A DNA stretch of 64,000 bases from NCBI RefSeq assembly GCF_025717515.1, contig NZ_JAJIRN010000002.1:372001-436000 (forward strand). Direction: 5' to 3'. This document shows positions 46,712-56,127 of this stretch, piece after piece. The stretch's first letter is position 1, and each line of letters begins with the position of its first letter. The notes under the pieces are model-generated. The model saw only the letters and a list, made by a program, of their open reading frames with translations, had not been told where the DNA came from and did not search any database. The position numbers were made by a program, and so were the translations under genes. The DNA is from Roseateles oligotrophus (GTDB lineage Bacteria > Pseudomonadota > Gammaproteobacteria > Burkholderiales > Burkholderiaceae_C).

Positions 46712-48786
46712 GTGGCTTTATTAGTTTCGTCGGTCAGGCGTTCCAGCAACCCGCTGGCACGCCGTGTGCGCTGCGCCAGCGCTTTGGAAAAGCCAGCTGG
46801 CCAGCCACTGACCAGGGTGAAGGCCTTGCGCGCGCGCGTAATGCCGGTGTAGACCAACTCGCGCGTCAGCACCCGGCTGGGCTCGGTCGGCAGCACCAGC
46901 ACGGTGTGCTCGAACTCCGAACCCTGGGACTTGTGCACCGTCATCGCAAAGGCGGTTTCCACATCGGCCAGGCGACTCACGGCCACCGAGCGCAAACTGC
47001 CGCCATCGGAAAAATAGGCCCGCAGCCGAACGCCATTCCCCTCGCCGGCGGCGGCCTGGCTGGCCTGGCTGGCTTGGCTGGCTTGGCTGAACGGCCGCAA
47101 GACGATGCCGATGTCGCCGTTGAAGACGCCCAGGCTCACATCGTTGCGCGTCACCATCACCGGCCGCCCCTCATACCATTCGCCGCGCTTGAGCAAAAGC
47201 CGCTGCTCGACCAAGGCTTGTTCGACCGCCAGATTCAAGCTCGCCGCGCCGAACAGACCCTCACGCACCGCGCAAAGCAATCGGAAACGCTCGAAGGCGC
47301 ACAGCACCGCGCCGACCCAAGCTTCAAAGCTGGCCCGGTCGCACTCCCCCCCGGTCTCCCTTGGGCGCTGTTTCACCAACTCCAGATAGGCCCGGTAGCC
47401 GCCCAAGGCGCCGGCCCTGCCATTGACCGCCAACTGCAACAAGGCCGCCAGAGTCGGTGCCTGCAACTCATGCAGGATCTGCCGCTCGCCCTGGCGCAGC
47501 AGCTCGGTCGCGGCGCGTGCATCGCCGCAATTGACCGCCAGCGCCAGCTGCCCGATCGGGCCGCCAAAACGATGGCTCTTGCGCAGCATGACGGTTTGCT
47601 GCGCCAGCCTGGAGGCTTCGACCGCCAGGAATTCGTCCGCTATCGCCTGCCCGCAGACCGCTTCGGCATAGGCCGCCGTGGCCGGCAAGTAACGGCCCAA
47701 TTCGGCGTCAGTGCAAAGATCCCCGAGCACGGCGCCGGCTTCGACCGAGGCCAGTTGATCCTTGTCGCCCAGCAAGATCAGGCGGGTACTGGCGGGCAAC
47801 GCATCCAAGAGCGCCGCCATCATCTCCAGATGAATCATCGAGGCCTCATCGACGATCAGCACATCTAGCGCCAAGGGGTGGGCCGCATCGGCCTTGAACT
47901 TGCGCGTGTCGGGCCTTGCACCCAAGAGCGAATGCAGGGTGCGAGCCGGGCCGATCTGCGCCGCCAATTGCTGCAGCTCCAGCTTGGCGCCCAGCTGCGT
48001 TTGCAAGTCCCCCAGCGCCGAATCGATCGACTGCTTCAAGCGCGCAGCCGCCTTGCCGGTCGGCGCGGCCAAGCCAACCCTCAGCCGCAGCGGATCTTCG
48101 TCCACTGCAAACAGCAAGGCCAGCAGACGCGCGACCGTGTAGGTCTTGCCGGTGCCAGGCCCGCCGGTAATGAGGCCCAAGCGGCCATTCAAGGCAATGC
48201 CGCAGGCCAGCCTCTGCCAGTCCAGTGACGACTCGGCGCTGCTTGCCGGGAAGAGCATGTCCAGCCAGCGCCGCACTTCAAGCGGCTCAGGCCGGCAAGC
48301 CGCCGCCACATCCACACGCAGCAAGACCTGAGCCGCCACCCGCTGTTCACAAGCCCACATGCGGCGCAGGTAGAGCTTGGCTCCGCTCAAGACCAATGGC
48401 TCGCTGCCGCCTTGCGAAGCGGTATCCACGCGTTCGACCCAGACCAGCGAGCTGCTGCCCACCGCGTCCAGCCAAACCCCTAGCTCAAGCGGCATGGCGC
48501 TGGCCATCAATTGGCGCAGGGCGTCCGCCGCTTCTGACTTCCAGCCAAGGACGGCATCGCTGTCTTGCAGCAAAAGATCCAGGTCCACGCAACTATGGCC
48601 ACGCCCTTCCATATGCGCGACCAAGGCCGCCGCCAGCAGCAGCGGCGCCGGTGCGCCGATTTGCTGCTCGTCGACAAAGCGCGCAAAAGCGGCGTCCAGT
48701 CGACGGATCCAACCCTGCTCACTCCATTGCTTCAAGCTCGCCAGCGTGGCCGCAGCGCCATTTTGAAACCCCGGTCCGGCCGTCAT
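46708..48786 (-). CDS. recD: Exodeoxyribonuclease V alpha chain (RecD helicase)
   Basis: 5'-3' helicase of RecBCD, 692 residues. Walker A GLITGGPGTGKTYTVARLLA, the DEXX-like VLIVDEASMIHLEMMAALLD, and the C-terminal AFAMTVHKSQGSEFEHTVLV and RELVYTGITRARKAF helicase motifs are present. Near residue 570 a QAS tetra-repeat is encoded by a 9-bp tandem repeat. It overlaps recB by 4 bp upstream and the Mre11-like gene downstream. Good length and complete motifs suggest a working subunit. Confidence 0.96.
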   Translation of the reverse strand: MTAGPGFQNGAAATLASLKQWSEQGWIRRLDAAFARFVDEQQIGAPAPLLLAAALVAHMEGRGHSCVDLDLLLQDSDAVLGWKSEAADALRQLMASAMPLELGVWLDAVGSSSLVWVERVDTASQGGSEPLVLSGAKLYLRRMWACEQRVAAQVLLRVDVAAACRPEPLEVRRWLDMLFPASSAESSLDWQRLACGIALNGRLGLITGGPGTGKTYTVARLLALLFAVDEDPLRLRVGLAAPTGKAAARLKQSIDSALGDLQTQLGAKLELQQLAAQIGPARTLHSLLGARPDTRKFKADAAHPLALDVLIVDEASMIHLEMMAALLDALPASTRLILLGDKDQLASVEAGAVLGDLCTDAELGRYLPATAAYAEAVCGQAIADEFLAVEASRLAQQTVMLRKSHRFGGPIGQLALAVNCGDARAATELLRQGERQILHELQAPTLAALLQLAVNGRAGALGGYRAYLELVKQRPRETGGECDRASFEAWVGAVLCAFERFRLLCAVREGLFGAASLNLAVEQALVEQRLLLKRGEWYEGRPVMVTRNDVSLGVFNGDIGIVLRPFSQASQASQASQAAAGEGNGVRLRAYFSDGGSLRSVAVSRLADVETAFAMTVHKSQGSEFEHTVLVLPTEPSRVLTRELVYTGITRARKAFTLVSGWPAGFSKALAQRTRRASGLLERLTDETNKAT
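47053..47088 (-). repeat. Four 9-bp tandem repeats inside recD (Ser-Gln-Ala)
   Basis: GGCCTGGCT, GGCCTGGCT, GGCTTGGCT, GGCTTGGCT on the plus strand encode SQASQASQASQA in RecD. The unit is in frame, so copy changes would lengthen a linker without breaking the gene. Confidence 0.9.
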
Positions 48787-51700
48787 GGCGCGCCCTCGGT
48801 CAGCGGCGGCAAGGCCTCTTCGGCTTGCAAGATCAAGTCGAGTTCTTCCAACATCTGCATCTGGGGTTTGACAAGAAAGCAGCCATGGCTGGTGGCCCGC
48901 ATGCCGCGCAAAAAATAATAGACCGCGCCGCCGAGTTGGCGCTCCGGCTCGTAGGCCACACCCAGGCGGGCGCGCAGCAGCCGATGCAGCGCCAGCAAAT
49001 AGAGCGCGGCCTGCACGTCATAACGGTGTTCCGCCATGGCAGCGGCGAGCGCCGGCTCGCCATAATCGGCATCCGAGGGGCCCAGATAGTTGGACTTGTA
49101 GTCCAGCACAAAAAAGCGCCCCTGATGTTCGAACACCAGATCGGCAAAACCCATCAAGAGCCCATGCATCTGCCGCTGCGGCAGCGTCGGACGCGCCAGG
49201 CCGGGCAGCAAGTGGCGTCGGCACAAGGCGTCCAAGGCCTGCGACTGCAGCTGATTTGAAGGGAACCAGAATTCCATCTCGGCCAAAGGCCGGCGGATCT
49301 CATTCAAGCCCACCCCGACCGGCGGCAGCGTTGTGGCAAGCGCCTGCAGCATCCAGGCCAGCACCGCCTCGGCGTGATGCCCCCAACTCTGGCGCTCACA
49401 GCGGCGCAGCAGTTGGGCCTGCAAGTCCGCCGATTCGGCCAGCCTGTGAAAGCCTTCTTCGGACAGCCATTCCAACTGATCATGCAAGAAGTTGCCCGGC
49501 ATCGCGCCGCGCGGGAAGCTGTGCCAAGGCTCAGCCCCGGCCTGCTCAAGCACCAAGGCCGCGTCGCTTGGCTCATCCAGACGCGCGGCGGCATGCGACA
49601 ACAAAGTCTGGCTTGGCAAGGCCCGCACCAAGGCCGAGAAGCTGCCGATGCCCCAGCGCCGTTCGAATTCGGCCTGATAAGCCGGGGCATCCAGCAAGGG
49701 CGGTGGCGCGCCGCGCGGCAGGGCCTGGGTGGGCCCCAGGGCCGGCGCTCGCGCCGCCTTCAACAGCGCAATTTGCGGGTTAGCGCCTGCCAGTTCTTGC
49801 GCCAGCAAGGGCAGGCGATCCGCCTCGAACGGTTCCGCCCCGCCCAGCACATAGCCGAATGCGCTGCGGTGGCTAACGCAATCTTTGCCCTGACCAACCT
49901 TGAGCGCAGCCAGCCCCACCCACAACGCATGGCGGGCCCGCGTCAGCGCCACGTACAAGAGCCGCAAGTCCTCGCGCTGGCGCTCCTTGTCGGCCTGCGC
50001 GATCTGCTCGTCCGAGGGCTGCAGATACAGATGTGGCAGGCCGTCATCGTCAAGCTGCTTGACATGGCGGGTGCGCGCCTTGTCGACGCCGCGAAAGCCG
50101 GTAGCAAAGGGCAAGAACACCAGCGGGTATTCCAGCCCCTTTGATTTATGCACCGTCACCACCTTGACCAGATCGGCATCACTCTCCAGCCGCAGCACGG
50201 CATCTTCGGCGGCACCGGCTCCCGCCGCATTGCTCTGCTCGATCTGCGCGGCCAACCAGCGCATCAAACCGGCCTCGCCACTTTGATGCGCACTGGCCGC
50301 CTGCAGCAACTCGGCCAGATGCAGGTAGTTGGTCAGCCGACGCTCGCCCTCGCCCGCGTCGGCTTGCCTCAGCCAGCGAGCCGGCAAGCCCAGGCGATGG
50401 AGCGTCTGACGCAGCATCGCCAAGACACCCTGGCTTTGCCAAATGCCTTGCAGCGCTTTCAGCTCGTCGCTGCGCGCATCGAAGGCCTCGTCGTCGGCGG
50501 CCAAAACACCCAGCTCGGCCAGGCTCAGCCCGAGCATGCGGGTGGCCAGGGCCGCCCGCACCAGGCGCATATCCAGCGGTGCGGCGACCGCCTGCAGCCA
50601 GCGCAGGAGATCGCTCGCCTCGGCGCTGGCGAAGACCGAATCCTTGTCCGACAAATAGACCGACGCCACACCGCGCCGGCGCAGCTCACGCCGCACGGCG
50701 GCAGCCTCCCGGCCGGTGCGCACCAGCACCGCCATATCGGCCGGCGCCAGACGCCTGAATTCGCCGCTGGCGGCGTTCAGAAAGCCGGCCTTGGGGTCAT
50801 TCAGATAACTCACCATCTGCTCGGCACAACGCGCCGCAAACAAACGCTGGCTGCTGCCGGCGTCGAGCAGGCTGTCATCGACGACCAGACCGATCGCCGG
50901 CAGCACGCCATCTGCGTTGACGAAACCCTCCGCCCGGCCACGCGCCGCCACCGGCGCAAAAGGCAGCGGATTCTCGGCCTGCGGGTCAAGCGGGCGAAAC
51001 CTGAACGCACCTTCGCCCGCCCGGCTTTCGGCAAACTCGAATACCTGGTTCACGGCCGCCACCAGGTCCGCCGTCGAGCGGTGGTTGGTGCCCAGCACAT
51101 AGTGGCGGCCGGCGGTCTTGGCGCGCACGTCGAGGTAACTGTAAATGTCGGCGCCACGAAAACCGTAGATCGACTGCTTGGGGTCACCGATCAACAGCAA
51201 GGTGCTGGCCGGCGAGTTGTCCTCGATCCGGTAGAGCCGGTCAAAGATGCGGGCCTGGAGGGGCGAAGTGTCCTGAAACTCATCGATCAGCGCGACCGGG
51301 TATTGCGCCAGCATGCGCGCGCGCAGTCGCTCGGCGCTGGCGCCCAGGCTAGTGTCCAGCGCACGGTCAAGGCGGGTCAACATATCGGCAAAGCCGAACA
51401 AGCCCGACTGGGCCTTCAAGGCAGTCAAGCGCTGTTCGATGCGGCTGGCCGCATGCAAACGCAGCGGCGGCGCCAGGGCGGGCACGCCGGCCAAGCCGGC
51501 CAACAAGGTCTCGAAAGCGGCGAACTGCTCGGGCAAGGCGGGCGGCGCGGCGTCGGCCTTCAACGCGTCCTGCAGGCCGGCCGGCGTCAAGCGGAACTGC
51601 GCCTTGTCCGACATTTCGATCTCGGCCAGATCTGCGTCTAGGCTCCACTCGGCCAAGGCCTTCAACCAGGGCTCGTAGTAGTTAGCACGGAGCTTGCTCT

Positions 51701-52517
51701 TATTGAAGGGGCAGGCTTTGTCTGCCGCCATCTGGGCGTCCAGCCAGGCCTGCATGGCGGCCGCACGCTCGCCCCAGCCTTGCTTCAAAGCGAGCAAGGC
51801 GGCCGCACGCTCGGCGGCGACCCGCTCGATCAGCTCGGCCAGCGGCAGCTGCGCGAGTTGCTGGGCCTCGGCAGGCAAGCCCTGGCCGAGCAGTTGACGC
51901 GCATCCTGCCCCAAGGCCTCGACATCGCGAAATACTGCCAGCGCCTGATCCAAACCCGCCGCGCCCAGAGGATAGAGCTGGGCGCGCCAGTAATCCTGCG
52001 TTGCCTCCTGCAGCAGCGCCTGCTCGTCGCCAATCAACTCTTCATCAAACAGGCAGCCGCTGTCAAACGCATGCTCACGCAGCATGCGTTGGCACCAGGC
52101 ATCGATGGTGTGAACGGCCGCGTCGTCCATGCTTTCGGCCGCCAGGCTCAGGCGCCAGGCGGCCGCGCTGCGTTGGGCACCGTCCGGATAGTCGGTCAGC
52201 AAAGCCGCCAGCAAAGCATCGCCGTCGGCGACTTGCGCCTCGCCGCGAAAGCATTTGGCGGCCTCCAGCAAACGCGCCCGAATGCGGTCCGACAACTCCC
52301 GCGTGGCGGCGCGGGTGAAGGTCATCACCAAAATTTCGGCCGGCAGCAGCGGCCGCCCGAAGCCCTGCTCGGCACCCTGCTGGTTGCCATGGCCCAACAC
52401 CAGGCGCAGGTAAAGCGCAGCAATCGTCCAGGTCTTGCCGGTGCCGGCGCTGGCCTCAATCAAACGGCTGCCCCAGAGAGGGAAGCTGGCTGCATCCAGA
52501 AGCTTGTTTCGGCTCAT
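48783..52517 (-). CDS. recB: Exodeoxyribonuclease V beta chain (RecB helicase-nuclease)
   Basis: 3'-5' helicase and nuclease of RecBCD; 1,244 residues from ATG 52517, which overlaps the recC stop (ATGA). Helicase motifs: LIEASAGTGKTWTIAALYLR, ALIDEFQDTSPLQARIF, GDPKQSIYGFRGADIYSYL and VVTVHKSKGLEYPLVFL. The nuclease domain at the C-terminus has LLMGFADLVFEHQGRFFVLD and the catalytic DYKSN. The longer frame to 52592 lies inside recC. It repairs double-strand breaks and degrades foreign linear DNA. Confidence 0.97.
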   Translation of the reverse strand: MSRNKLLDAASFPLWGSRLIEASAGTGKTWTIAALYLRLVLGHGNQQGAEQGFGRPLLPAEILVMTFTRAATRELSDRIRARLLEAAKCFRGEAQVADGDALLAALLTDYPDGAQRSAAAWRLSLAAESMDDAAVHTIDAWCQRMLREHAFDSGCLFDEELIGDEQALLQEATQDYWRAQLYPLGAAGLDQALAVFRDVEALGQDARQLLGQGLPAEAQQLAQLPLAELIERVAAERAAALLALKQGWGERAAAMQAWLDAQMAADKACPFNKSKLRANYYEPWLKALAEWSLDADLAEIEMSDKAQFRLTPAGLQDALKADAAPPALPEQFAAFETLLAGLAGVPALAPPLRLHAASRIEQRLTALKAQSGLFGFADMLTRLDRALDTSLGASAERLRARMLAQYPVALIDEFQDTSPLQARIFDRLYRIEDNSPASTLLLIGDPKQSIYGFRGADIYSYLDVRAKTAGRHYVLGTNHRSTADLVAAVNQVFEFAESRAGEGAFRFRPLDPQAENPLPFAPVAARGRAEGFVNADGVLPAIGLVVDDSLLDAGSSQRLFAARCAEQMVSYLNDPKAGFLNAASGEFRRLAPADMAVLVRTGREAAAVRRELRRRGVASVYLSDKDSVFASAEASDLLRWLQAVAAPLDMRLVRAALATRMLGLSLAELGVLAADDEAFDARSDELKALQGIWQSQGVLAMLRQTLHRLGLPARWLRQADAGEGERRLTNYLHLAELLQAASAHQSGEAGLMRWLAAQIEQSNAAGAGAAEDAVLRLESDADLVKVVTVHKSKGLEYPLVFLPFATGFRGVDKARTRHVKQLDDDGLPHLYLQPSDEQIAQADKERQREDLRLLYVALTRARHALWVGLAALKVGQGKDCVSHRSAFGYVLGGAEPFEADRLPLLAQELAGANPQIALLKAARAPALGPTQALPRGAPPPLLDAPAYQAEFERRWGIGSFSALVRALPSQTLLSHAAARLDEPSDAALVLEQAGAEPWHSFPRGAMPGNFLHDQLEWLSEEGFHRLAESADLQAQLLRRCERQSWGHHAEAVLAWMLQALATTLPPVGVGLNEIRRPLAEMEFWFPSNQLQSQALDALCRRHLLPGLARPTLPQRQMHGLLMGFADLVFEHQGRFFVLDYKSNYLGPSDADYGEPALAAAMAEHRYDVQAALYLLALHRLLRARLGVAYEPERQLGGAVYYFLRGMRATSHGCFLVKPQMQMLEELDLILQAEEALPPLTEGAP

Positions 52518-55500
52518 GCTGACATCTCCGTGAGCGCCGCCGGCGCCGCCATCGCCGGATGCAATGTCAGCTTGGCGCTGCCCTGCGCCCATTCATATAG
52601 CGGCCCATAAAGCCGCTGCGCCAAGGCCTCAAAGCGACCATCGGCACTGAGCGCGGCAAAGTCGGGGAACAGGCGTGCCAGGCAGGGTTCGTCACCCTCG
52701 GCGGCGCTGCGGTAAGGGCCGCCTTCAAAAACCAGACTCATCTCGTTCTTGCCACTGACCTGCGCCAAGCCGGTCTTCAGCGCCAGCGGCAGCGGCGCAA
52801 CCATGCCTTCTTGCCAGGCCATCAAGAGCTCGCCCAACAACGCTTGCGCGCACTCGCGCGGCAAGGGCTCCAGCGTCACCGTGGCGTCTTGTCCCAGCAG
52901 CACGCCACGCAGCGGCACACCGCAAGCACTCGCCGCCAGCAGGCGCAGCCAGGCCTCAAGCAAGCGATCGGGGCGCGCCGTCAAGCTCTTCTCATTCAGG
53001 CACAGCCGGCTCGGCACAAGCTCCAACCAGACCCGCTGCCCGCCCAATTGCTGGCATTGCAGATCGGCCAGCCAGTCTTCAAATGTCGGGCCCTCGCCCT
53101 CAGCCTCGCTTTCAAACGGGAAGCGCAGCAACTCTTTGGGCGCGGCCAGCGGATAAAGCGCACGCAGCTCCAGGTAGGCCTGCAACATTGGCGTTAGGGT
53201 TGCGATCAATCTGCTCTCCACCCGCCGACCCTGCTCGGCCATAGGCAAGCGGCCGGCCCGGCGCAGGCGGGCGGCATAGGCCGCGACTCGCATGGCCAGA
53301 TCTTGTTCGCCGTCCAGCCCCACCAGCAACTCGTCCATCAGCTCCCGCAGCATTGAATATTCCAGCAAGCCCGCGACGGCAAAGACCTCATCGTCCTCGG
53401 CCGCCAAGGCCTGCTGACTGAACTGCACCAGCAGCCGTTGTTTGAAGAAAGCCTTGACCGGATTTTTCAAAAAGGCCGTCAGTTCAGCAACCGTCAACAC
53501 CTGCGGCGCCTCGCCTGCTTCAAGCCGGTTGGCAGCGGAGATGCCTGCGCCTGCATCATCCGGTGTCGCTAACTGCTGATCCGCATGGGCATCGCGCCAC
53601 TCGCGAGCGTGGGTAAACAGTGCGGCTTGTGCGCCCTCAAAATAGCGCCGGCTGAAGGGCTGCAAGGGGTGCTCGGTGCTCAGCGGATGCAGCACCGCCT
53701 CGCCCCAACCGGAGCGCAAATAGTCGCGCAGCTGCGAGATCAGCACCGACGGCGGCTGCTCGCTGTTGTCACGCACGCTGCGGCCGCTCCAGCTGATGTA
53801 GAGCTTGCGCCGCGCCGACAGCAAGGCCTCCAGAATCAGCTGCCTGTCGTCATCGCGGCGCGAGCGGTCGCCGGGGCGCGCCAGTCCGGGCAGGCCCATC
53901 AGATCAAAGTCATTGCGGCTGGCGCGGCGCGGGTAGTCACCGTCGTTCATGCCCATGAGGCAAACCACTTCAAAGGGCACGGCCCGCATTGGCATCAGGC
54001 TGCAGAAGGTCACGCCGCCGGCCTTGAAGCGGCGGTTCAGCGTCGGCGCATCCAAGCCCTCCAGCCAGGCCTCGCGTGCGACCGCCAGCTCAATCTCTTC
54101 CTCAAACCCGGCCAAGGCGCAGACGTCCAGCCAGGCGCTGATGGCCGACTGCAAGGCCGCCAGGGTCAGGCCTTCGGTCTCATCGCAGGCCGCAAAAAAA
54201 TCGGCCATCAATTGGCGCCCGCGCTCGGCCCATTCGGCAGGCGCCGCCGGCGCGGCCACCAAGCGCCACCAGGCCTCCAGCGCCGCCAACAAATCCGCCA
54301 GCGAGCCGGCCAGCGCAGCATCCAGACCGCCGACTTCCGGGTAGGGCTGAATGCCCTGAAACTCCGGCCCCTCACCGGCGCCATAACCGAGCAGCATGCG
54401 GCGCAGTCCAAAGGCCAGGCTGTTCTGCTCGCCGCAAGCGGCCAAACCCATCTCGGCGCGCTGCTCGGCATTCAGCCCCCAGCGAATGCCGGCGCCCTCC
54501 ATCCATTGATGCAGGCGCGGCAGGTCTTCGGCCGTCAAACCGAAGCGAGCGGCAATCGCGGGCACCTCCAACAAGGCCTGCACCTCGCTCAAGCGGCAGC
54601 GCTGCTGCGGCAGCCGCAGCAGCCACTCCAGCGCCACGGCCAAGGGGTTGTTGGCGCGCTCCTTCAGGTCGGCAATGTCATAGGGGATGAAACGTTTGTC
54701 GGCGCTGCGCGCGTATTGACCGAAGACGGAACGAATGGCCGGCGCGAAGGTTTCGATGTCCGGCACCATCACGACGATATCTCTTGGGGTCAGGGCTTGC
54801 CCGGCGTCGGGAGCGGCCTGGGCGAGCAGATCCAGCAACTGGTCATGCAGGATCTCGACCTCACGCTGCGCGCTGTGGGCGATGTGAAAGACGATCGACC
54901 GATCATCGCCCGCCAAGGCCGGGCGCGGGTGCTCGGCCAAGGGCAGCAAGTCGCGGATATGCGCTTGCACCTGTGTCAACAGCGTGTCGCCGGGGGCCTC
55001 ATCGAACAGGTCGACCTTGCTGACATTGAAACGTTCTTGCGCCTGCACCACATCATCAAAGGCATCCAGCTGGCGCACAAAGTCGCGGCCCTGGCGGCCC
55101 CAACTGGCGAGCAAGGGATGGGCATGGGCATGCATCTGTTCGAGCGACAAGGCCGCCAGATCCAGCCCTTGCCGCAAGGGCTGACGGCGCCGCTCGGCAC
55201 GCAGCAACTCGCGGCCATCAATGATGTCGGCCCAGTGATAGCGGCAAGGATTCGGAATCGCCAACACGACCTGGCAATGCTCGGACAAGGCGGCCAGCGC
55301 TTGCAGTGTCTGCATGGGCACATGGGTCATGCCGAACAGGACGACACGCCTTGCCAGCGGGCTGACCGGCGCTTGGCCGGCCTGCACCGCTGCCACAAAG
55401 CGCTGATGCAATTGCGGCCGCGAGCCGCAGCGTTCGCTCGGGCTCAAGGGCGCTTGCAGCTCGCGCCACAAGGCGGCTTGCCAGCGCTGGTCGGGTGGCA

Positions 55501-56029
55501 ATGCCATTGCCTCGGTTGCATCGGAGAAGGCCAACCGAGGCAATATGTCCCGCTCGGCTGCCCAGGCCTCCAGCCAGTCGCTGCGGTAGACCTGGTATTG
55601 GTCGAACAAGTCGGCCAAGGCCGACGCCAGTTGCAGCCGCCGCTCCATGCCGCCGAGCCGCAAGAAGCCCGCCAAAGGCTCGAAGCCGGGGCGGTCAAGC
55701 AGTTCGGGCAGCAGGCGCACAAGCCCCCAAGTCAGCGGTAACTTATCCAGCCGCGACTGCGCCGGCACGGCCTCGCGACCCAGCATCTGCCGGTAGGAAC
55801 GCCAGAGAAATCGCCCCGGCAACTCGACCCGGGTGGCGGCGCAAATACCGTTCTGTTCGGCCAGCGTCATCTTCAACCACTCGGCCACGCCATTGCTTTG
55901 CACCAGGAATATCTCTTCCTCCAGCGGCCCCAAGGGCTGGCGGCGCAGCCACTCGAACACCGCCTCGCCGAGCAGCTCGGCGCGGTTGCCATGCAGGACC
56001 AGCAGCCCCGGCGTGATCGTTGTTGTCAT
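52514..56029 (-). CDS. recC: Exodeoxyribonuclease V gamma chain (RecC)
   Basis: Chi-recognition and scaffold subunit of RecBCD; 1,171 residues. N-terminus: GLLVLHGNRAELLGEAVFEW and VQSNGVAEWLKMTLAEQNGI. Helicase-like relics typical of RecC are seen in RVVLFGMTHVPMQTLQALAA and MGMNDGDYPRRASRNDFDLM. First gene of recC-recB-recD-nuclease; the region before it (56030-56127) has no obvious promoter match. Confidence 0.96.
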   Translation of the reverse strand: MTTTITPGLLVLHGNRAELLGEAVFEWLRRQPLGPLEEEIFLVQSNGVAEWLKMTLAEQNGICAATRVELPGRFLWRSYRQMLGREAVPAQSRLDKLPLTWGLVRLLPELLDRPGFEPLAGFLRLGGMERRLQLASALADLFDQYQVYRSDWLEAWAAERDILPRLAFSDATEAMALPPDQRWQAALWRELQAPLSPSERCGSRPQLHQRFVAAVQAGQAPVSPLARRVVLFGMTHVPMQTLQALAALSEHCQVVLAIPNPCRYHWADIIDGRELLRAERRRQPLRQGLDLAALSLEQMHAHAHPLLASWGRQGRDFVRQLDAFDDVVQAQERFNVSKVDLFDEAPGDTLLTQVQAHIRDLLPLAEHPRPALAGDDRSIVFHIAHSAQREVEILHDQLLDLLAQAAPDAGQALTPRDIVVMVPDIETFAPAIRSVFGQYARSADKRFIPYDIADLKERANNPLAVALEWLLRLPQQRCRLSEVQALLEVPAIAARFGLTAEDLPRLHQWMEGAGIRWGLNAEQRAEMGLAACGEQNSLAFGLRRMLLGYGAGEGPEFQGIQPYPEVGGLDAALAGSLADLLAALEAWWRLVAAPAAPAEWAERGRQLMADFFAACDETEGLTLAALQSAISAWLDVCALAGFEEEIELAVAREAWLEGLDAPTLNRRFKAGGVTFCSLMPMRAVPFEVVCLMGMNDGDYPRRASRNDFDLMGLPGLARPGDRSRRDDDRQLILEALLSARRKLYISWSGRSVRDNSEQPPSVLISQLRDYLRSGWGEAVLHPLSTEHPLQPFSRRYFEGAQAALFTHAREWRDAHADQQLATPDDAGAGISAANRLEAGEAPQVLTVAELTAFLKNPVKAFFKQRLLVQFSQQALAAEDDEVFAVAGLLEYSMLRELMDELLVGLDGEQDLAMRVAAYAARLRRAGRLPMAEQGRRVESRLIATLTPMLQAYLELRALYPLAAPKELLRFPFESEAEGEGPTFEDWLADLQCQQLGGQRVWLELVPSRLCLNEKSLTARPDRLLEAWLRLLAASACGVPLRGVLLGQDATVTLEPLPRECAQALLGELLMAWQEGMVAPLPLALKTGLAQVSGKNEMSLVFEGGPYRSAAEGDEPCLARLFPDFAALSADGRFEALAQRLYGPLYEWAQGSAKLTLHPAMAAPAALTEMSA

Positions 56030-56127
56030 CTAGTTATTTATCCCTGATTGGCGGCTGTCGCGCGGCCAAGTGTGCTTTGATGCGATGCTGAAGCCCTGGC
56101 ATTGTGGGGCCAAGCCAGGCGAGAAAA

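Noticed and set aside
47053-47088. Possible CRISPR-like repeat
   Set aside because: Contiguous 9-bp units with no spacers, in frame inside recD.
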